Shown: positions 41,356 to 50,080, counted from the stretch's first letter. The stretch is 64,000 nucleotides of DNA from Paenibacillus qinlingensis (GCF_013204845.1 NZ_JABMKY010000005.1:62001-126000), one strand, 5' to 3'. The notes: generated by a model from the letters alone, not told the origin. Numbers and translations: made by a program.

Positions 41356-42582
41356 GTGAGCGGCAAAGAGGAAGTCATCGTGGCTGGGCATATTTGCTTG
41401 GATATTATTCCAACTATGGATGAGAATCAATCAAGCTTGGCTGCCTTGCTATCACCTGGGAAGCTTGTGAATATCGGCCCTGCCGTTATTTCGACAGGAG
41501 GTGCAGTTTCGAATACTGGCATTGCGCTTCACCGTCTAGGAAGTAAGGTGAAATTAATGGGGAAGATAGGAGCGGACCCCTTCGGTGAAGTCATACTTAC
41601 CCTGCTGAGGCAGCAGGAGCCTTCCTTAGTGGAGGGGATGATTGTATCGCCAGAGGCAAATAGTTCCTATTCCATTGTCATTAGTCCACCGAATATGGAT
41701 AGGATGTTTCTTCACTCAACGGGAGCTAATGATACGTATGCGGCTTCTGATTTGATGCACGAACAATTGCAAGGAGCAAAGCTGTTTCATTTCGGTTATC
41801 CACCTCTTATGAAGAGAATGTTCGAGAATGAGGGTGCAGAACTTGTATCCTTACTAAAGAAAGTCAAGGAGAGTGGATTGACGGTTTCGCTTGATTTGGC
41901 TAAACCTGATCCAGCATCAGAAGCTGGAAGGGCTAACTGGCGAGCCATTCTGACGCAATCACTTCCGTTTGTCGATGTGTTTTTACCTAGCTTCGAGGAA
42001 ATTATGTATATGCTTCACCGAGAGCGCTACGATCTTAAGGAAAAAGCGGCTCCAAATGGCGACTTACTATCAAGTGCAGATGGAGAATTACTAGCGCAAC
42101 TATCGGCTGAACTCATCCAGATGGGTGTGGCGATTGTGGTCATTAAACTAGGTGAGCACGGTGTATATGTTCGAACAACTTCAGATGAGCAGAGATTGGC
42201 ACAGATGGGATTAAGTTCCCCCAAGACAGCACTGCTCGATGATTGGTTAAACTGCGAGATGATATCCTCTTGCTATGAAGTCGATGTTGTAGGTACGACA
42301 GGTGCAGGAGATTGCACAATTGCAGGATTCCTATTCGGACTGACAAGAGGGTTAACATTGAAGGAGTCATTGCAGAGCGCAGTTGGCGTAGGTGCGTTCA
42401 ATGTTGAACAAGCGGATGCTACTAGCGGCATACCCGAATGGACAGCTGTCCGAGACCGAATGGACAAAGGATGGAAGAAGCGGGCGACGAAGTTGGAGCT
42501 GGTCAATTGGGATTTGCACGAAGATCAGATCTGGATAGGACCCCATCATAAGTCTCCGAAAGAGAGCGTGAGAAGCGAATGA
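41356..42582 (+). CDS. PfkB-family carbohydrate kinase
   Basis: About 408 residues from a GTG at 41356; GGGAGGA (41343-41349) lies at the correct distance, overlapping the end of the dehydrogenase gene. PfkB motifs: the N-terminal GGAVSNTGIALHRLGSKVKLMGKIGADPFG, and the C-terminal VDVVGTTGAGDCTIAGFLFGL with the catalytic Asp in the anion-hole GAGD. It is longer than most PfkB kinases (about 320), with an inserted segment near nt 42020-42260. It likely phosphorylates the ketose made by the lyxose-isomerase-like enzyme encoded next. Confidence 0.9.
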   Translation: MSGKEEVIVAGHICLDIIPTMDENQSSLAALLSPGKLVNIGPAVISTGGAVSNTGIALHRLGSKVKLMGKIGADPFGEVILTLLRQQEPSLVEGMIVSPEANSSYSIVISPPNMDRMFLHSTGANDTYAASDLMHEQLQGAKLFHFGYPPLMKRMFENEGAELVSLLKKVKESGLTVSLDLAKPDPASEAGRANWRAILTQSLPFVDVFLPSFEEIMYMLHRERYDLKEKAAPNGDLLSSADGELLAQLSAELIQMGVAIVVIKLGEHGVYVRTTSDEQRLAQMGLSSPKTALLDDWLNCEMISSCYEVDVVGTTGAGDCTIAGFLFGLTRGLTLKESLQSAVGVGAFNVEQADATSGIPEWTAVRDRMDKGWKKRATKLELVNWDLHEDQIWIGPHHKSPKESVRSE

Positions 42583-43127
42583 AGCGAAGTGAGATTGGGC
42601 AAGCTCAGCAGCGGGCTGAACACATGTTGATATCATCCCACATTCAATTAACTCAGGAAGAGATTGCGCGCATTGAAGTTGCAGACTTTGGACTGGGACA
42701 GCTTGAGGTACAAGGGCTGGAGCTCATTACTTATATCAATACCGACCGTTATTGTGCCAAAGACTTAGTTCTTTTTCCACGACAAACTTGTCCCGAGCAT
42801 CTTCATCCACAGATCGCGAATGTACCTGGTAAAATGGAAACCTTTCGCTGCCGTGTAGGGGTCGTCTATTTATATGTAGAGGGAGAGCCTACGCCAGAGA
42901 TATCGGCGATTATACCTTCAGGAAGTGAAGATTGCTACACCGTCATGAACGAAATCGTTCTCCATCCTGGCGAGCAATATACCATTGAACCTGGGATTAA
43001 GCATTGGTTTCAAGCTGGCGAACAGGGAGCTATCATTTCTGAATTTTCAAGCACAAGTCGGGACGAGTTCGATATCTTTACGGATCTGCGCATTCAACGC
43101 ATGCCCACTATTCGTGAAGATGAGTAG
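42579..43127 (+). CDS. Cupin sugar isomerase, D-lyxose ketol-isomerase-like
   Basis: 182 residues resembling the cupin D-lyxose isomerases of Enterobacteria and Bacillus. Metal-ligand candidates occur in CPEHLHPQ (two His and a Glu) and the later PGIKHWFQAG (His). Family members interconvert D-lyxose/D-xylulose and D-mannose/D-fructose with Mn(II). It overlaps the kinase gene by 4 nt (ATGA), which supports an isomerase-kinase-aldolase sequence. The true substrate sugar cannot be read from the sequence. Confidence 0.83.
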   Translation: MKRSEIGQAQQRAEHMLISSHIQLTQEEIARIEVADFGLGQLEVQGLELITYINTDRYCAKDLVLFPRQTCPEHLHPQIANVPGKMETFRCRVGVVYLYVEGEPTPEISAIIPSGSEDCYTVMNEIVLHPGEQYTIEPGIKHWFQAGEQGAIISEFSSTSRDEFDIFTDLRIQRMPTIREDE

Positions 43128-43137
43128 GTAGAATCCT

Positions 43138-44160
43138 ATGAACCTTTATGGAAAAGCATGGTCGCGTCGAGACATAGAGGCGAGAGTGGGCAAGATGGAT
43201 CAAATAGCGGGAATCAAACGTTTCGTTGCCGTTGAAGGTAAAGAAGCAGGTGTGGCGTACATTCAGGTGCGGACAGGTGCAGGCTTAAGTTATAACGTGA
43301 CGCCATCCAAGGGTTTAGATATCTCTTTGGCCGAGTATCATGGTGTACCGATTAGCTGGCAATCGCCGAATGGAGATGCTCATCCATCTTATTATGAAGC
43401 GGAAGGCAATCATTGGCTTCGGACAGCATCTGGTGGGTTACTCATGACTTGTGGTCTCATGCAAGTAGGGGCTAATTGTGAGGACAAGGGGGAGCGTCTT
43501 GGACTTCATGGACGTTACCATCATACACCAGCAGAACAAGTATGCGCTCGAACCACATGGCAAGAAGATGAAATGGACATGTGTATTTCAGGGCTCATCA
43601 ACGAGACATCCATATTTGGTGGAAGGCTTCAATTAGCTAGAGAAATCAGTAGTCGCGTTGGTGACAATACAATTCTGATTAAGGACGAAGTTCGTAACAT
43701 GGGTTTCGAGTCGTGCCCACATATGATCTTATACCATTTTAACTTTGGTTTCCCATTACTTATGGAAGAGACACGCATTCAATTCTATGGTGATCAAGTG
43801 AGCCCGCGTGATCAAGATACTTCTGTCCATGCCTATGGTGAGTGGCAGTCTCCTGATGCTGCTTATCAAGAACGTGTGTATTATCATGAGTCTCCCAATA
43901 AACCGCTGGTGCACATTAGTAATCCTCATTTTCCTCTTCATGGTGGGACAACGCAGGTTCAAGCGACACTTCAATGGTCTGCACAAACACTGCCCAACCT
44001 CGTCCAATGGAAAATGCCTGGTGCTGGGACGCATGTGCTTGGTATCGAGCCTGCCAATTGTCATGTGGGAGGTCGTAAAGAAGAGCGCGAGCGAGGAAAT
44101 TTGGTATTTCTGGAGCCAGGTGAAACGGTAAAATATGAAATCAGGTTGAACCTCAGTTAA
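43138..44160 (+). CDS. DUF4432 protein, aldose-1-epimerase-like
   Basis: 340 residues of a galactose-mutarotase-like beta-supersandwich, DUF4432 family. Visible blocks are NVTPSKGLDISLAEYHGVPISW, GGLLMTCGLMQVGANCEDKG, LGLHGRYHHTPAEQV with the catalytic His candidate, and ILYHFNFGFPLL. It ends with the family-typical GIEPANCHVGGR. Probably a mutarotase or sugar-binding enzyme that prepares the anomer used by the isomerase. It starts 10 nt after the isomerase gene, with no strong ribosome binding site, so coupling is likely. Confidence 0.85.
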   Translation: MNLYGKAWSRRDIEARVGKMDQIAGIKRFVAVEGKEAGVAYIQVRTGAGLSYNVTPSKGLDISLAEYHGVPISWQSPNGDAHPSYYEAEGNHWLRTASGGLLMTCGLMQVGANCEDKGERLGLHGRYHHTPAEQVCARTTWQEDEMDMCISGLINETSIFGGRLQLAREISSRVGDNTILIKDEVRNMGFESCPHMILYHFNFGFPLLMEETRIQFYGDQVSPRDQDTSVHAYGEWQSPDAAYQERVYYHESPNKPLVHISNPHFPLHGGTTQVQATLQWSAQTLPNLVQWKMPGAGTHVLGIEPANCHVGGRKEERERGNLVFLEPGETVKYEIRLNLS

Positions 44161-44206
44161 ATGATTGGGATAATAAGGTGAAAAGAAACATTGACGGGGG
44201 TTCTCC

Positions 44207-44968
44207 ATGATAACAAATCAAATAAATGGTCGGCAGCAACAAATTTTAGATCGGATGGCACTCGATGGCGAGATTCGAATTGCTGAGTTAAAAGAAATGT
44301 TTGATGTCACTGAAATGACGATACGTCGTGATATAGAGAAGCTTGAGACCATGGGACTGCTCAGACGAACCTTTGGAGGCGCTATACTCATAGGCAAGGA
44401 TATTGCCCTGCAGGATCGTACAGGTGTCATGATGGAAGAAAAAATGAAAATGGGCCTCCGCGCAGCACAGCTAATTAATGAAGGGGAATCCATCTTTCTG
44501 GATGGAGGTTCAACTACCCTTCAAGTTGCCAAGTATCTAACACCGAATATGCCGATTACTGTGGTTACCAATGCACTGAATATCGCTGCTGAGCTGCAAG
44601 CCAAGCAGATTCCAACCATTGTCGTGGGAGGTATGCTGCTGGATAAAACATCGACACTCGTTGGGCCTATCGCTGCCGTCGCTATTGCCAAGATGGCTTT
44701 TGATCGCGTATTTATTGGAACAACGGGTCTCACCATCAAACACGGATTCAGCAATTCCAATATGCATGAAGCCGAAATCAAAAGGCTGGTTATCGAACAA
44801 GCGTCTGAAGTGAATGTGATGATGGATCACACGAAGTATGGCGTTCGGGATCTGTTTTCATTTGCCGAGATTGGTGCTGTGCATCGCATTATTTCAGACG
44901 GGTACCCAGAAGGTGAACTTCATGCGACTTTAAAGGAAAGCGGAGTTCAATTGCTTGTATGTTCTTAG
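44207..44968 (+). CDS. DeoR-family transcriptional regulator
   Basis: 253 residues. The N-terminal DeoR helix-turn-helix reads IRIAELKEMFDVTEMTIRRD followed by IEKLETMGLLRRTFGGAI. The C-terminal sugar-phosphate sensor domain has FLDGGSTTLQVAKYL and MAFDRVFIGTTGLTIKHGF. It is the last gene of the aldolase operon and is probably its repressor, relieved by a phosphorylated intermediate and acting at the repeats near 39253-39305. GGGGG lies before the ATG. Confidence 0.92.
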   Translation: MITNQINGRQQQILDRMALDGEIRIAELKEMFDVTEMTIRRDIEKLETMGLLRRTFGGAILIGKDIALQDRTGVMMEEKMKMGLRAAQLINEGESIFLDGGSTTLQVAKYLTPNMPITVVTNALNIAAELQAKQIPTIVVGGMLLDKTSTLVGPIAAVAIAKMAFDRVFIGTTGLTIKHGFSNSNMHEAEIKRLVIEQASEVNVMMDHTKYGVRDLFSFAEIGAVHRIISDGYPEGELHATLKESGVQLLVCS

Positions 44969-44996
44969 GATGATTATGCGTGCATTTATATAGGTG

Positions 44997-45047
44997 AACA
45001 AACAAAGGAGCTAAGCGGATACAAGCCGCTTAGCTCCTTTGTTTGTT
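44997..45047. terminator. Perfect 22-bp terminator hairpin, bidirectional layout
   Basis: The arm at 44997-45018 is the exact reverse complement of 45026-45047, with a 7-nt loop. The A/C-rich start gives a T/G-rich end in either direction. It follows the DeoR gene and closes the sugar operon. The stretch 45048-45170 shows no gene. Confidence 0.8.
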
Positions 45048-45170
45048 GATTGATTATTTATCTTCCGCAAGAATTGTGAGAATATGTAATCGAAGATGCA
45101 CTACGTATGATGAACGTTGTCTGCATCTTTGCAATAAGCGATGCATCTATGTAAGGGAAGAGAATCATAG

Positions 45171-45569
45171 AATCATCCTTCTATTATTATCAGGGCTATA
45201 CTGAATGAGTGTGCGAGTGATACAGTAGAAGGAAGAGTACATTACGAGAGGCAATTGGAACGGATTCGTTCCATGGATCGGACTCGTCCATTGACCTTTG
45301 CATCCCAGCATCGCGATCACTGTCCTGCGAAAGTGAAAGGTTCGGAGGAACGCCAAGCGGATATTATCGAGCAAAATCTAGCATCATATACCTCCCGTGC
45401 TTATCTCTCCGGCATGTTTATCTGGCAATTTTGCGATTGCAGAGTAGTAGAAGCATTAGGTTGGTTAATGACGAGGTCAGGCACCAAGAATAGCAAAGGC
45501 ATTGTGGACGAATATCGTCGTCCTAAGCTAGCGTACTCGGTTGTGCAAAAATATTATAAGAACAAGTGA
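45171..45569 (+). pseudogene. GH2 beta-glucuronidase/galactosidase C-terminal remnant with internal deletion
   Basis: The frame opens right after a TAG at 45168 with NHPSIIIRAILNECASDT, which is the GH2 block around the acid/base Glu (the NE pair). It continues to SMDRTRPLTFASQHRDHCP and then jumps to KGSEERQADIIEQNLASYTSR and GMFIWQFCDCR, the end of the GH2 barrel. The segment that would carry the nucleophile Glu, roughly 60-70 residues, is missing between these blocks, and the whole N-terminal two-thirds is gone. It is a non-functional relic of a glycosidase gene that probably belonged to the sugar locus. Confidence 0.75.
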
Positions 45570-45577
45570 GGTAGACG

Positions 45578-46549
45578 ATGTTACGAATCGGTCTTATCGG
45601 TACGGGTGGCTTTAGTAAGATGCATGCAAAAATTTTATCTGAGATGAATGACGTTCAGATGGTGGCGGTATGTGGGACGAGTCTAGCAAAGGCAGAAGCA
45701 TTTGCTGCGGCATGTGGTATTCCATCCAGCTATGAAAGCTTAGATGAGATGTTGGACGGCGAACCCTTGGATGCTGTATACATTTTAGTACCACCCATGT
45801 CACATGGTGAATACGAAATGAAGCTCATTGAGAGAGGTATTCCTTTCTTTGTGGAGAAGCCGCTGGGTCTGAATACAGATCAGCCAGAGCAGATTCGAAA
45901 TGAGATAGGGAAGAAATCCCTGATTACCTCTGTAGGCTATCATTTCCGTTATACAGATACGGTAGTTCTGATGAAACAACTGTTGAAAGAACAGTCAATC
46001 GGGATGATGACAGGCTATTGGATGGGGAGCATGCCTCAGGTTGCTTGGTGGCGAGATCAAAGTAGATCAGGTGGTCAATTTATTGAGCAAAGTACACATT
46101 TGGTTGATATTATGCGTTATTGCGTAGGGGAAATAGATGAAGTCTACGCGATGTACGGCCATCAAGTGATGCATAAGCAATTTGAAGGTGTAACCGTGCC
46201 TGACGTGGGGACTGTTACTCTTAAATTTAAGAGCGGAGTTATTGCGAATATTTCGAATACATGCGTACTGCCTAGTGGTGTGGGCAAGACAGGGATTACC
46301 TGCTATACACAACAAGGTATACTGGAGTGGGATTCGGAAAGATTGACAAGGATTGAAGCGCATGAAACCACGATTAAGAATAAGAAGGTTAACCCGTATC
46401 TTGCAGAGAATGAAGCCTTTATTTATGCGCTGAAAACAGGGGATACGGGACTTATTCTTTCAGATTACGCGGATGCCTTTAAGACACAACGGGTGACGGT
46501 TGCTGCTTTGGAATCGGCGAAATCGGGATTGCCTATTCGTCTTAATTAA
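45578..46549 (+). CDS. Gfo/Idh/MocA-family oxidoreductase (second)
   Basis: 323 residues. The NAD-binding start reads LRIGLIGTGGFSKMHAKIL, followed by AVCGTS and the motif FFVEKPLGLN with the catalytic Lys. The substrate domain includes GYHFRYTDTV and QFIEQSTHLVDIMRYC with the conserved His. It begins 8 nt after the GH2 remnant, so it was probably co-transcribed with the intact glycosidase. It likely works on a sugar acid or polyol released by that lost enzyme. Confidence 0.9.
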   Translation: MLRIGLIGTGGFSKMHAKILSEMNDVQMVAVCGTSLAKAEAFAAACGIPSSYESLDEMLDGEPLDAVYILVPPMSHGEYEMKLIERGIPFFVEKPLGLNTDQPEQIRNEIGKKSLITSVGYHFRYTDTVVLMKQLLKEQSIGMMTGYWMGSMPQVAWWRDQSRSGGQFIEQSTHLVDIMRYCVGEIDEVYAMYGHQVMHKQFEGVTVPDVGTVTLKFKSGVIANISNTCVLPSGVGKTGITCYTQQGILEWDSERLTRIEAHETTIKNKKVNPYLAENEAFIYALKTGDTGLILSDYADAFKTQRVTVAALESAKSGLPIRLN

Positions 46550-46555
46550 AGTATA

Positions 46556-46599
46556 AATGGCTGGTCTTGGATTAACATCCTTGGTCAGCTATTTTTTTT
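46556..46599 (+). terminator. Terminator after second oxidoreductase
   Basis: AATGGCTGGTC and GGTCAGCTATT form a stem with G-T pairs around a roughly 19-nt loop, followed by eight T. Confidence 0.65.
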
Positions 46600-46731
46600 G
46601 AAATTTAAGCGATTTACACCTAGATACCGTAAAATAGTGCAAGTATAAATGTCTTTCATTTGTTAGTATTGAAATGGTAGATATAGAGATTGGGGAAAGC
46701 TATTTTAAACAAATAGGAATAGAAGGGCTGT

Positions 46732-47688
46732 GTGGTAAAAATGGAAGCACAAAAGACGAAGCGTTTGTATGCTGGTAATACTTCTCATTTATATGAGGTG
46801 CAATCGGATTGGCTTCAAGTTCCATCTAACGTTGAGCTTGGCTATACCCACGGCATTGTGACGGACAAAAATGACCGTGTCTTTATATTCCATACTGGCA
46901 AGCCCAGTGTCTTAGTTTTTGAGTCAAATGGCAGCTTTGTTACGGCATGGGGAGAGGATTTCGCGGGCGGAGCTCACGGTTTCTATTTACATCAGGAGTC
47001 AAATGGCGAATTTCTCTATGTGACAGATACAAAGCAGGGTGTTGTTGTGAAGACGACACTGACAGGGGAGAAGTTACTGACGATTGGCGCTCCAGATCGA
47101 CCTGATATTTATGATGCCGAACGCAAATATGTGCCAACTGACGTGGCAGTCGCACCAAATGGTGATATCTATGTCTCAGACGGCTATGGGCAAAGTTGGG
47201 TACATCAATTTACAGCTGATGGCGAATATTTGCGTTCGTGGGGAGGCAAAGGTTCAGAGCTCGGTCAATTCAAGTGTCCGCACGGCATTTCGATCGATTT
47301 GCGCAGAAGCGAGCCTGAAATCTATGTCGCTGATCGAGGCAACCATCGCATTCAGGTTTTCACCCTAGATGGTTTATTTATACGGAGTTTGGATGATGAT
47401 TTGGATATGCCTTGCTCCTTTTTCTTTCATGGTGAGGAAATGTACATTCCTGATTTGCACTCACGTGTTAGCATATTTGATGGCCATGACAGACTCGTTG
47501 CACACCTTGGCGAGGATCGTCAAGCTAAGCAGCAAGAGGGCTGGCCTAACATTAGCAAATCCTATTATCGTTCCAATAAATTGAGTTCGCCGCACGGGGT
47601 TTGTGTTGATTCGCAAAGCAATGTTTACATAGCGGAGTGGGTAATTGATGGACGGATTACGAAGTTGGTACGGGTACAAAACAATTGA
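46732..47688 (+). CDS. NHL-repeat beta-propeller protein
   Basis: 318 residues. It contains six or so NHL-type strands: YTHGIVTDKNDRVFIFH, PTDVAVAPNGDIYVSDGYG, KCPHGISIDLRRSEPEIYVADRGNHRIQVF and SPHGVCVDSQSNVYIAEW. The layout resembles peptidylglycine amidoglycolate-lyase-like proteins, which in bacteria are mostly uncharacterised. There is no signal peptide, so it appears cytosolic. The GTG at 46732 fits AAGGG upstream better than the ATG at 46741. Next to sugar oxidoreductases it may act as a lactonase-like hydrolase, but this is speculative. Confidence 0.82.
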   Translation: MVKMEAQKTKRLYAGNTSHLYEVQSDWLQVPSNVELGYTHGIVTDKNDRVFIFHTGKPSVLVFESNGSFVTAWGEDFAGGAHGFYLHQESNGEFLYVTDTKQGVVVKTTLTGEKLLTIGAPDRPDIYDAERKYVPTDVAVAPNGDIYVSDGYGQSWVHQFTADGEYLRSWGGKGSELGQFKCPHGISIDLRRSEPEIYVADRGNHRIQVFTLDGLFIRSLDDDLDMPCSFFFHGEEMYIPDLHSRVSIFDGHDRLVAHLGEDRQAKQQEGWPNISKSYYRSNKLSSPHGVCVDSQSNVYIAEWVIDGRITKLVRVQNN

Positions 47689-47708
47689 ATGGCATAGTTA
47701 TAATTACT

Positions 47709-47735
47709 AAAACCGCGCGGTTGCGCGGTTTTTAA
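47709..47735. terminator. Bidirectional terminator between NHL and MFS genes
   Basis: AAAACCGCGC (47709-47718) pairs with GCGCGGTTTT (47723-47732), loop GGTT, followed by T-rich DNA; the A-run on the left serves the convergent gene. Confidence 0.85.
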
Positions 47736-47737
47736 TT

Positions 47738-48928
47738 TTACGAAATCTGACTTTCGTGTAGATTGCTCAGCCGTTTCTTCCCCGTCGAAAAACTGATGAA
47801 TGCAGACACTAGTGCTAACATGACAACAAAACTTGCCATCCATGGATTATACAGAACGGTGGAATTGGCGCTTATCATTGCTCCGCCCGCCCCTGAACCT
47901 GTCGCTATGCCTAAATGAATGATCGATGTATTCAAGCTAAGAACGAGATTGGAAGATTGGGGAGCTTGTTGAATAAAATACGTTTGAGTCGCTGGACCGG
48001 CCATGAACAGAGAGATCATCATGAGTGAAATCAGTAATAAACCGATGAGAGTCGCCCCAGCAAATAGAGGCAGAAGGAGCAGAATAATAAAGAGCATGAT
48101 CGTGCTGAAGGCTAGGATGCGCGCAGCTCCCCAACGATCGATTCCGTAGCCCCCTAAGCGGGTACCGACTGCGCCAAATATACCAAAAACAAGCATGACG
48201 ATGCTGATATTGGACGCTTTAAGTTGTAGGATGTCTTGCATAAAAGGGGTTAAATACGTAAACAACACCGAATTTCCTGATTCCCTAAAGAAGGTAAGAA
48301 ACAAACCGCTCACGATTACGGCACTTCCCAGCACTTTGAATTGTTGTCGGAATGACATTGGTGCATCCCCCTCAATTTCTGGTAGCAAGCGGAAAATGAC
48401 GAAGGTAATGAACAGGCTTGTGAGTCCTAAAAGCAAGAAAATTGCTTGCCAGTTCAACCAGTTCGTAATGGCTATACCGATGGGCACACCCAAAATCATC
48501 GCGCTGCTGAAGCCGAGAACGATCGTGCTAATTGCACTGCCTATTTTCTCGGGAGGAACGATTTTGGCGGCCGCACCAAATGCTGCGACAATATAAACGC
48601 CTGAACTTACACCCAAAATAATGCGGGATACAATCAAGGTTGAAATATCCGAACTCCAGAAGGAGAGCAAGCACCCCATGATGAAAGCTGCCAATGCACC
48701 TAAGAGCACTTTTCTGCGTCCCATACGGGATGTCAGTGATACCAAGAGAGGCGTTCCAATGGCAAAGGCTAGCGAGTAGGCAGTAATTAATTGCCCCGCG
48801 AAGGCGATTGAAATGTTTAAGTCTTTTGCGAGTATACGTAGGATTCCGGCGACTACCAACTCTGAAGTAGCTGTTAAGAATACCCCTAGAGCAAGTATGT
48901 AAATCGTCCATTTATTCATTCCTTTCAT
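47738..48928 (-). CDS. MFS transporter, DHA1 drug/metabolite efflux type
   Basis: 396 residues with twelve hydrophobic segments, a single integral inner-membrane protein. The MFS loop between helices 2 and 3 reads LTSRMGRRKVLLGALAAF, and helix 1 starts with LALGVFLTATSELVVAGIL, as in the AraJ/YdhP-like proton-driven exporters. An ATG at 48919 is an alternative start with better distance to GGAAGGG. It is divergent from an HxlR regulator gene, the usual arrangement for a drug- or stress-induced exporter. Confidence 0.9.
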   Translation of the reverse strand: MKGMNKWTIYILALGVFLTATSELVVAGILRILAKDLNISIAFAGQLITAYSLAFAIGTPLLVSLTSRMGRRKVLLGALAAFIMGCLLSFWSSDISTLIVSRIILGVSSGVYIVAAFGAAAKIVPPEKIGSAISTIVLGFSSAMILGVPIGIAITNWLNWQAIFLLLGLTSLFITFVIFRLLPEIEGDAPMSFRQQFKVLGSAVIVSGLFLTFFRESGNSVLFTYLTPFMQDILQLKASNISIVMLVFGIFGAVGTRLGGYGIDRWGAARILAFSTIMLFIILLLLPLFAGATLIGLLLISLMMISLFMAGPATQTYFIQQAPQSSNLVLSLNTSIIHLGIATGSGAGGAMISANSTVLYNPWMASFVVMLALVSAFISFSTGKKRLSNLHESQIS

Positions 48929-48974
48929 TCCCTTCCATTTGAGTTATTGTCAGTATAGAAGGGTTGCGATAATA

Positions 48975-49036
48975 TTGTAAGAAGGCAAAGTAATAGGATA
49001 TAATCCATCTATTTTGACTAACTTACTTTTTGTTAG
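48975..49036 (+). promoter_or_regulatory. HxlR promoter and inverted-repeat operator
   Basis: TTGTAA (48975-48980), an 18-nt spacer and TATAAT (48999-49004) form a promoter toward the HxlR gene. CTAAC (49018) and GTTAG (49032) form an inverted repeat downstream, a likely autoregulatory site in the divergent region. Confidence 0.5.
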
Positions 49037-49047
49037 GGGGAAGCCGG

Positions 49048-49419
49048 ATGACTGAGCAAGGTAATTCCGAATCATGTTTGGTTACGGGGAGTTCTGACAT
49101 CTGCGAAGTATTGCAAATTCTTGGAGCCAAGTGGGCATTTCTTGTACTTAACGAGTTGCTTCGCGGGCCACAGCGATTTAATCAGCTGCAAAGGAATGTA
49201 GCTATTATTAAGACGCAGTCCCTTACGGATACCCTCCGCCATTTGGAACATAATGGTCTTGTCCTGCGCCAAGTCTTTCCTACTGTACCTGTGACTGTGG
49301 AATATTCATTAACAGAAAAGGGTTGCGACTTCCAAACTGCCCTGAACGAAATGAATAAGTGGGTGAAAAAGTGGGGAAAGCCACTGCAAGTAAACAGGGA
49401 AACTGGCACTTCTTCTTAA
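49048..49419 (+). CDS. HxlR-family transcriptional regulator
   Basis: About 123 residues from the ATG at 49048, with TTAGGGGG upstream; the frame opens at a TTG at 49030. The winged-helix HxlR pattern is clear: LQILGAKWAFLVLNELLRGPQRFNQLQRN, then TDTLRHLEHNGLVLRQVFP and the wing VTVEYSLTEKG. A Cys in SDICEVLQ near the N terminus could sense electrophiles or oxidants, as in some HxlR members. It likely controls the divergent MFS exporter. Confidence 0.9.
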   Translation: MTEQGNSESCLVTGSSDICEVLQILGAKWAFLVLNELLRGPQRFNQLQRNVAIIKTQSLTDTLRHLEHNGLVLRQVFPTVPVTVEYSLTEKGCDFQTALNEMNKWVKKWGKPLQVNRETGTSS

Positions 49420-49501
49420 GAAGAGCATTTCCTTGCTGGCATAAAGTACGGAATGAGAAACGATTGAAACTCCTGTGCAATTAAAACTGGATGGATCTAA
49501 T

Positions 49502-49531
49502 GGCGTTCACTCTCTGGGTGAGCGCCTATTT
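49502..49531 (+). terminator. Terminator after HxlR gene
   Basis: GGCGTTCAC (49502-49510) pairs with GTGAGCGCC (49518-49526) with one G-T pair, followed by TATTTTA. Confidence 0.7.
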
Positions 49532-49569
49532 TACTTTGCTCGTGTCCGTTGATTGATAGTGTACTATTG

Positions 49570-49610
49570 AAAAACAGAGTGCACCGAAGTCAATGACCTC
49601 GGTACACCCT
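49570..49610 (-). terminator. Minus-strand terminator downstream of an ORF remnant
   Basis: A 13-bp stem with G-T pairs (49579-49591 with 49595-49607) has only 3 loop bases. On the minus strand it runs into TGTTTTTC, so it ends transcription coming from about 49650-49850. Confidence 0.6.
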
Positions 49611-49648
49611 GTCAACTACAAGCGGATTTGCTTTTCTTCGGCCAATCG

Positions 49649-49843
49649 CTAACCCATCAGGATATGACCGTAATCCGATGGATGAATAAGATAGCCAGCC
49701 AAAGCACTAAAATCTGTTAATATCGTATCTCCTTCCAGCAATCTAACTGGATTTTCTCCATCTATTTGAAGCAGATTTTTTGAATTTGAAAGATTAACTG
49801 TATTTCCTGTAGGTAAATTCCTTCGATTTGCTCGGTTCTTCAA
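49649..49843 (-). pseudogene. Short unclassified ORF, likely C-terminal gene remnant
   Basis: A 64-codon frame with a TTG start directly after an in-frame TGA, ending in FSALAGYLIHPSDYGHILMG. It is followed on its own strand by an intrinsic terminator. The composition looks protein-like, and the sequence resembles the final beta domain of glycosidases, but the match is too short to assign. The rest of 49610-50018 holds no other gene that can be supported. Confidence 0.3.
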
Positions 49844-50019
49844 TTTTCATACAAATTAAATGTACTTTTTCCATCTAGTTACGGAAAAACGTCAGATTCG
49901 ACCCAATTAGCTGTAGTTTATACATCTAAACACGAATCGGCAGTCACCTTGCGTTCGCAAGCCCAAACCAACCACAATCTTACGCCGTATGCTACCCCTG
50001 CCTAGAATGTTAGTACAAC

Positions 50020-50060
50020 GCCATGGTCATCTCATGCGGGAGATGACCATGGCATTTTTT
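50020..50060 (+). terminator. Strong terminator without a recognisable gene before it
   Basis: A perfect 14-bp stem (50020-50033 with 50040-50053, loop ATGCGG) is followed by ATTTTTT. The preceding 160 nt carry no plus-strand gene, so it may end a small RNA or belong to a lost gene; it also insulates the siderophore locus. Confidence 0.8.
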
Positions 50061-50080
50061 ATTCTAGCTCTAATTAATAG

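Noticed and set aside
45255-45569. Stand-alone small protein gene starting at 45255
   Set aside because: The frame continues upstream with GH2 sequence, has no ribosome binding site and lacks an internal catalytic segment; a glycosidase relic fits better.
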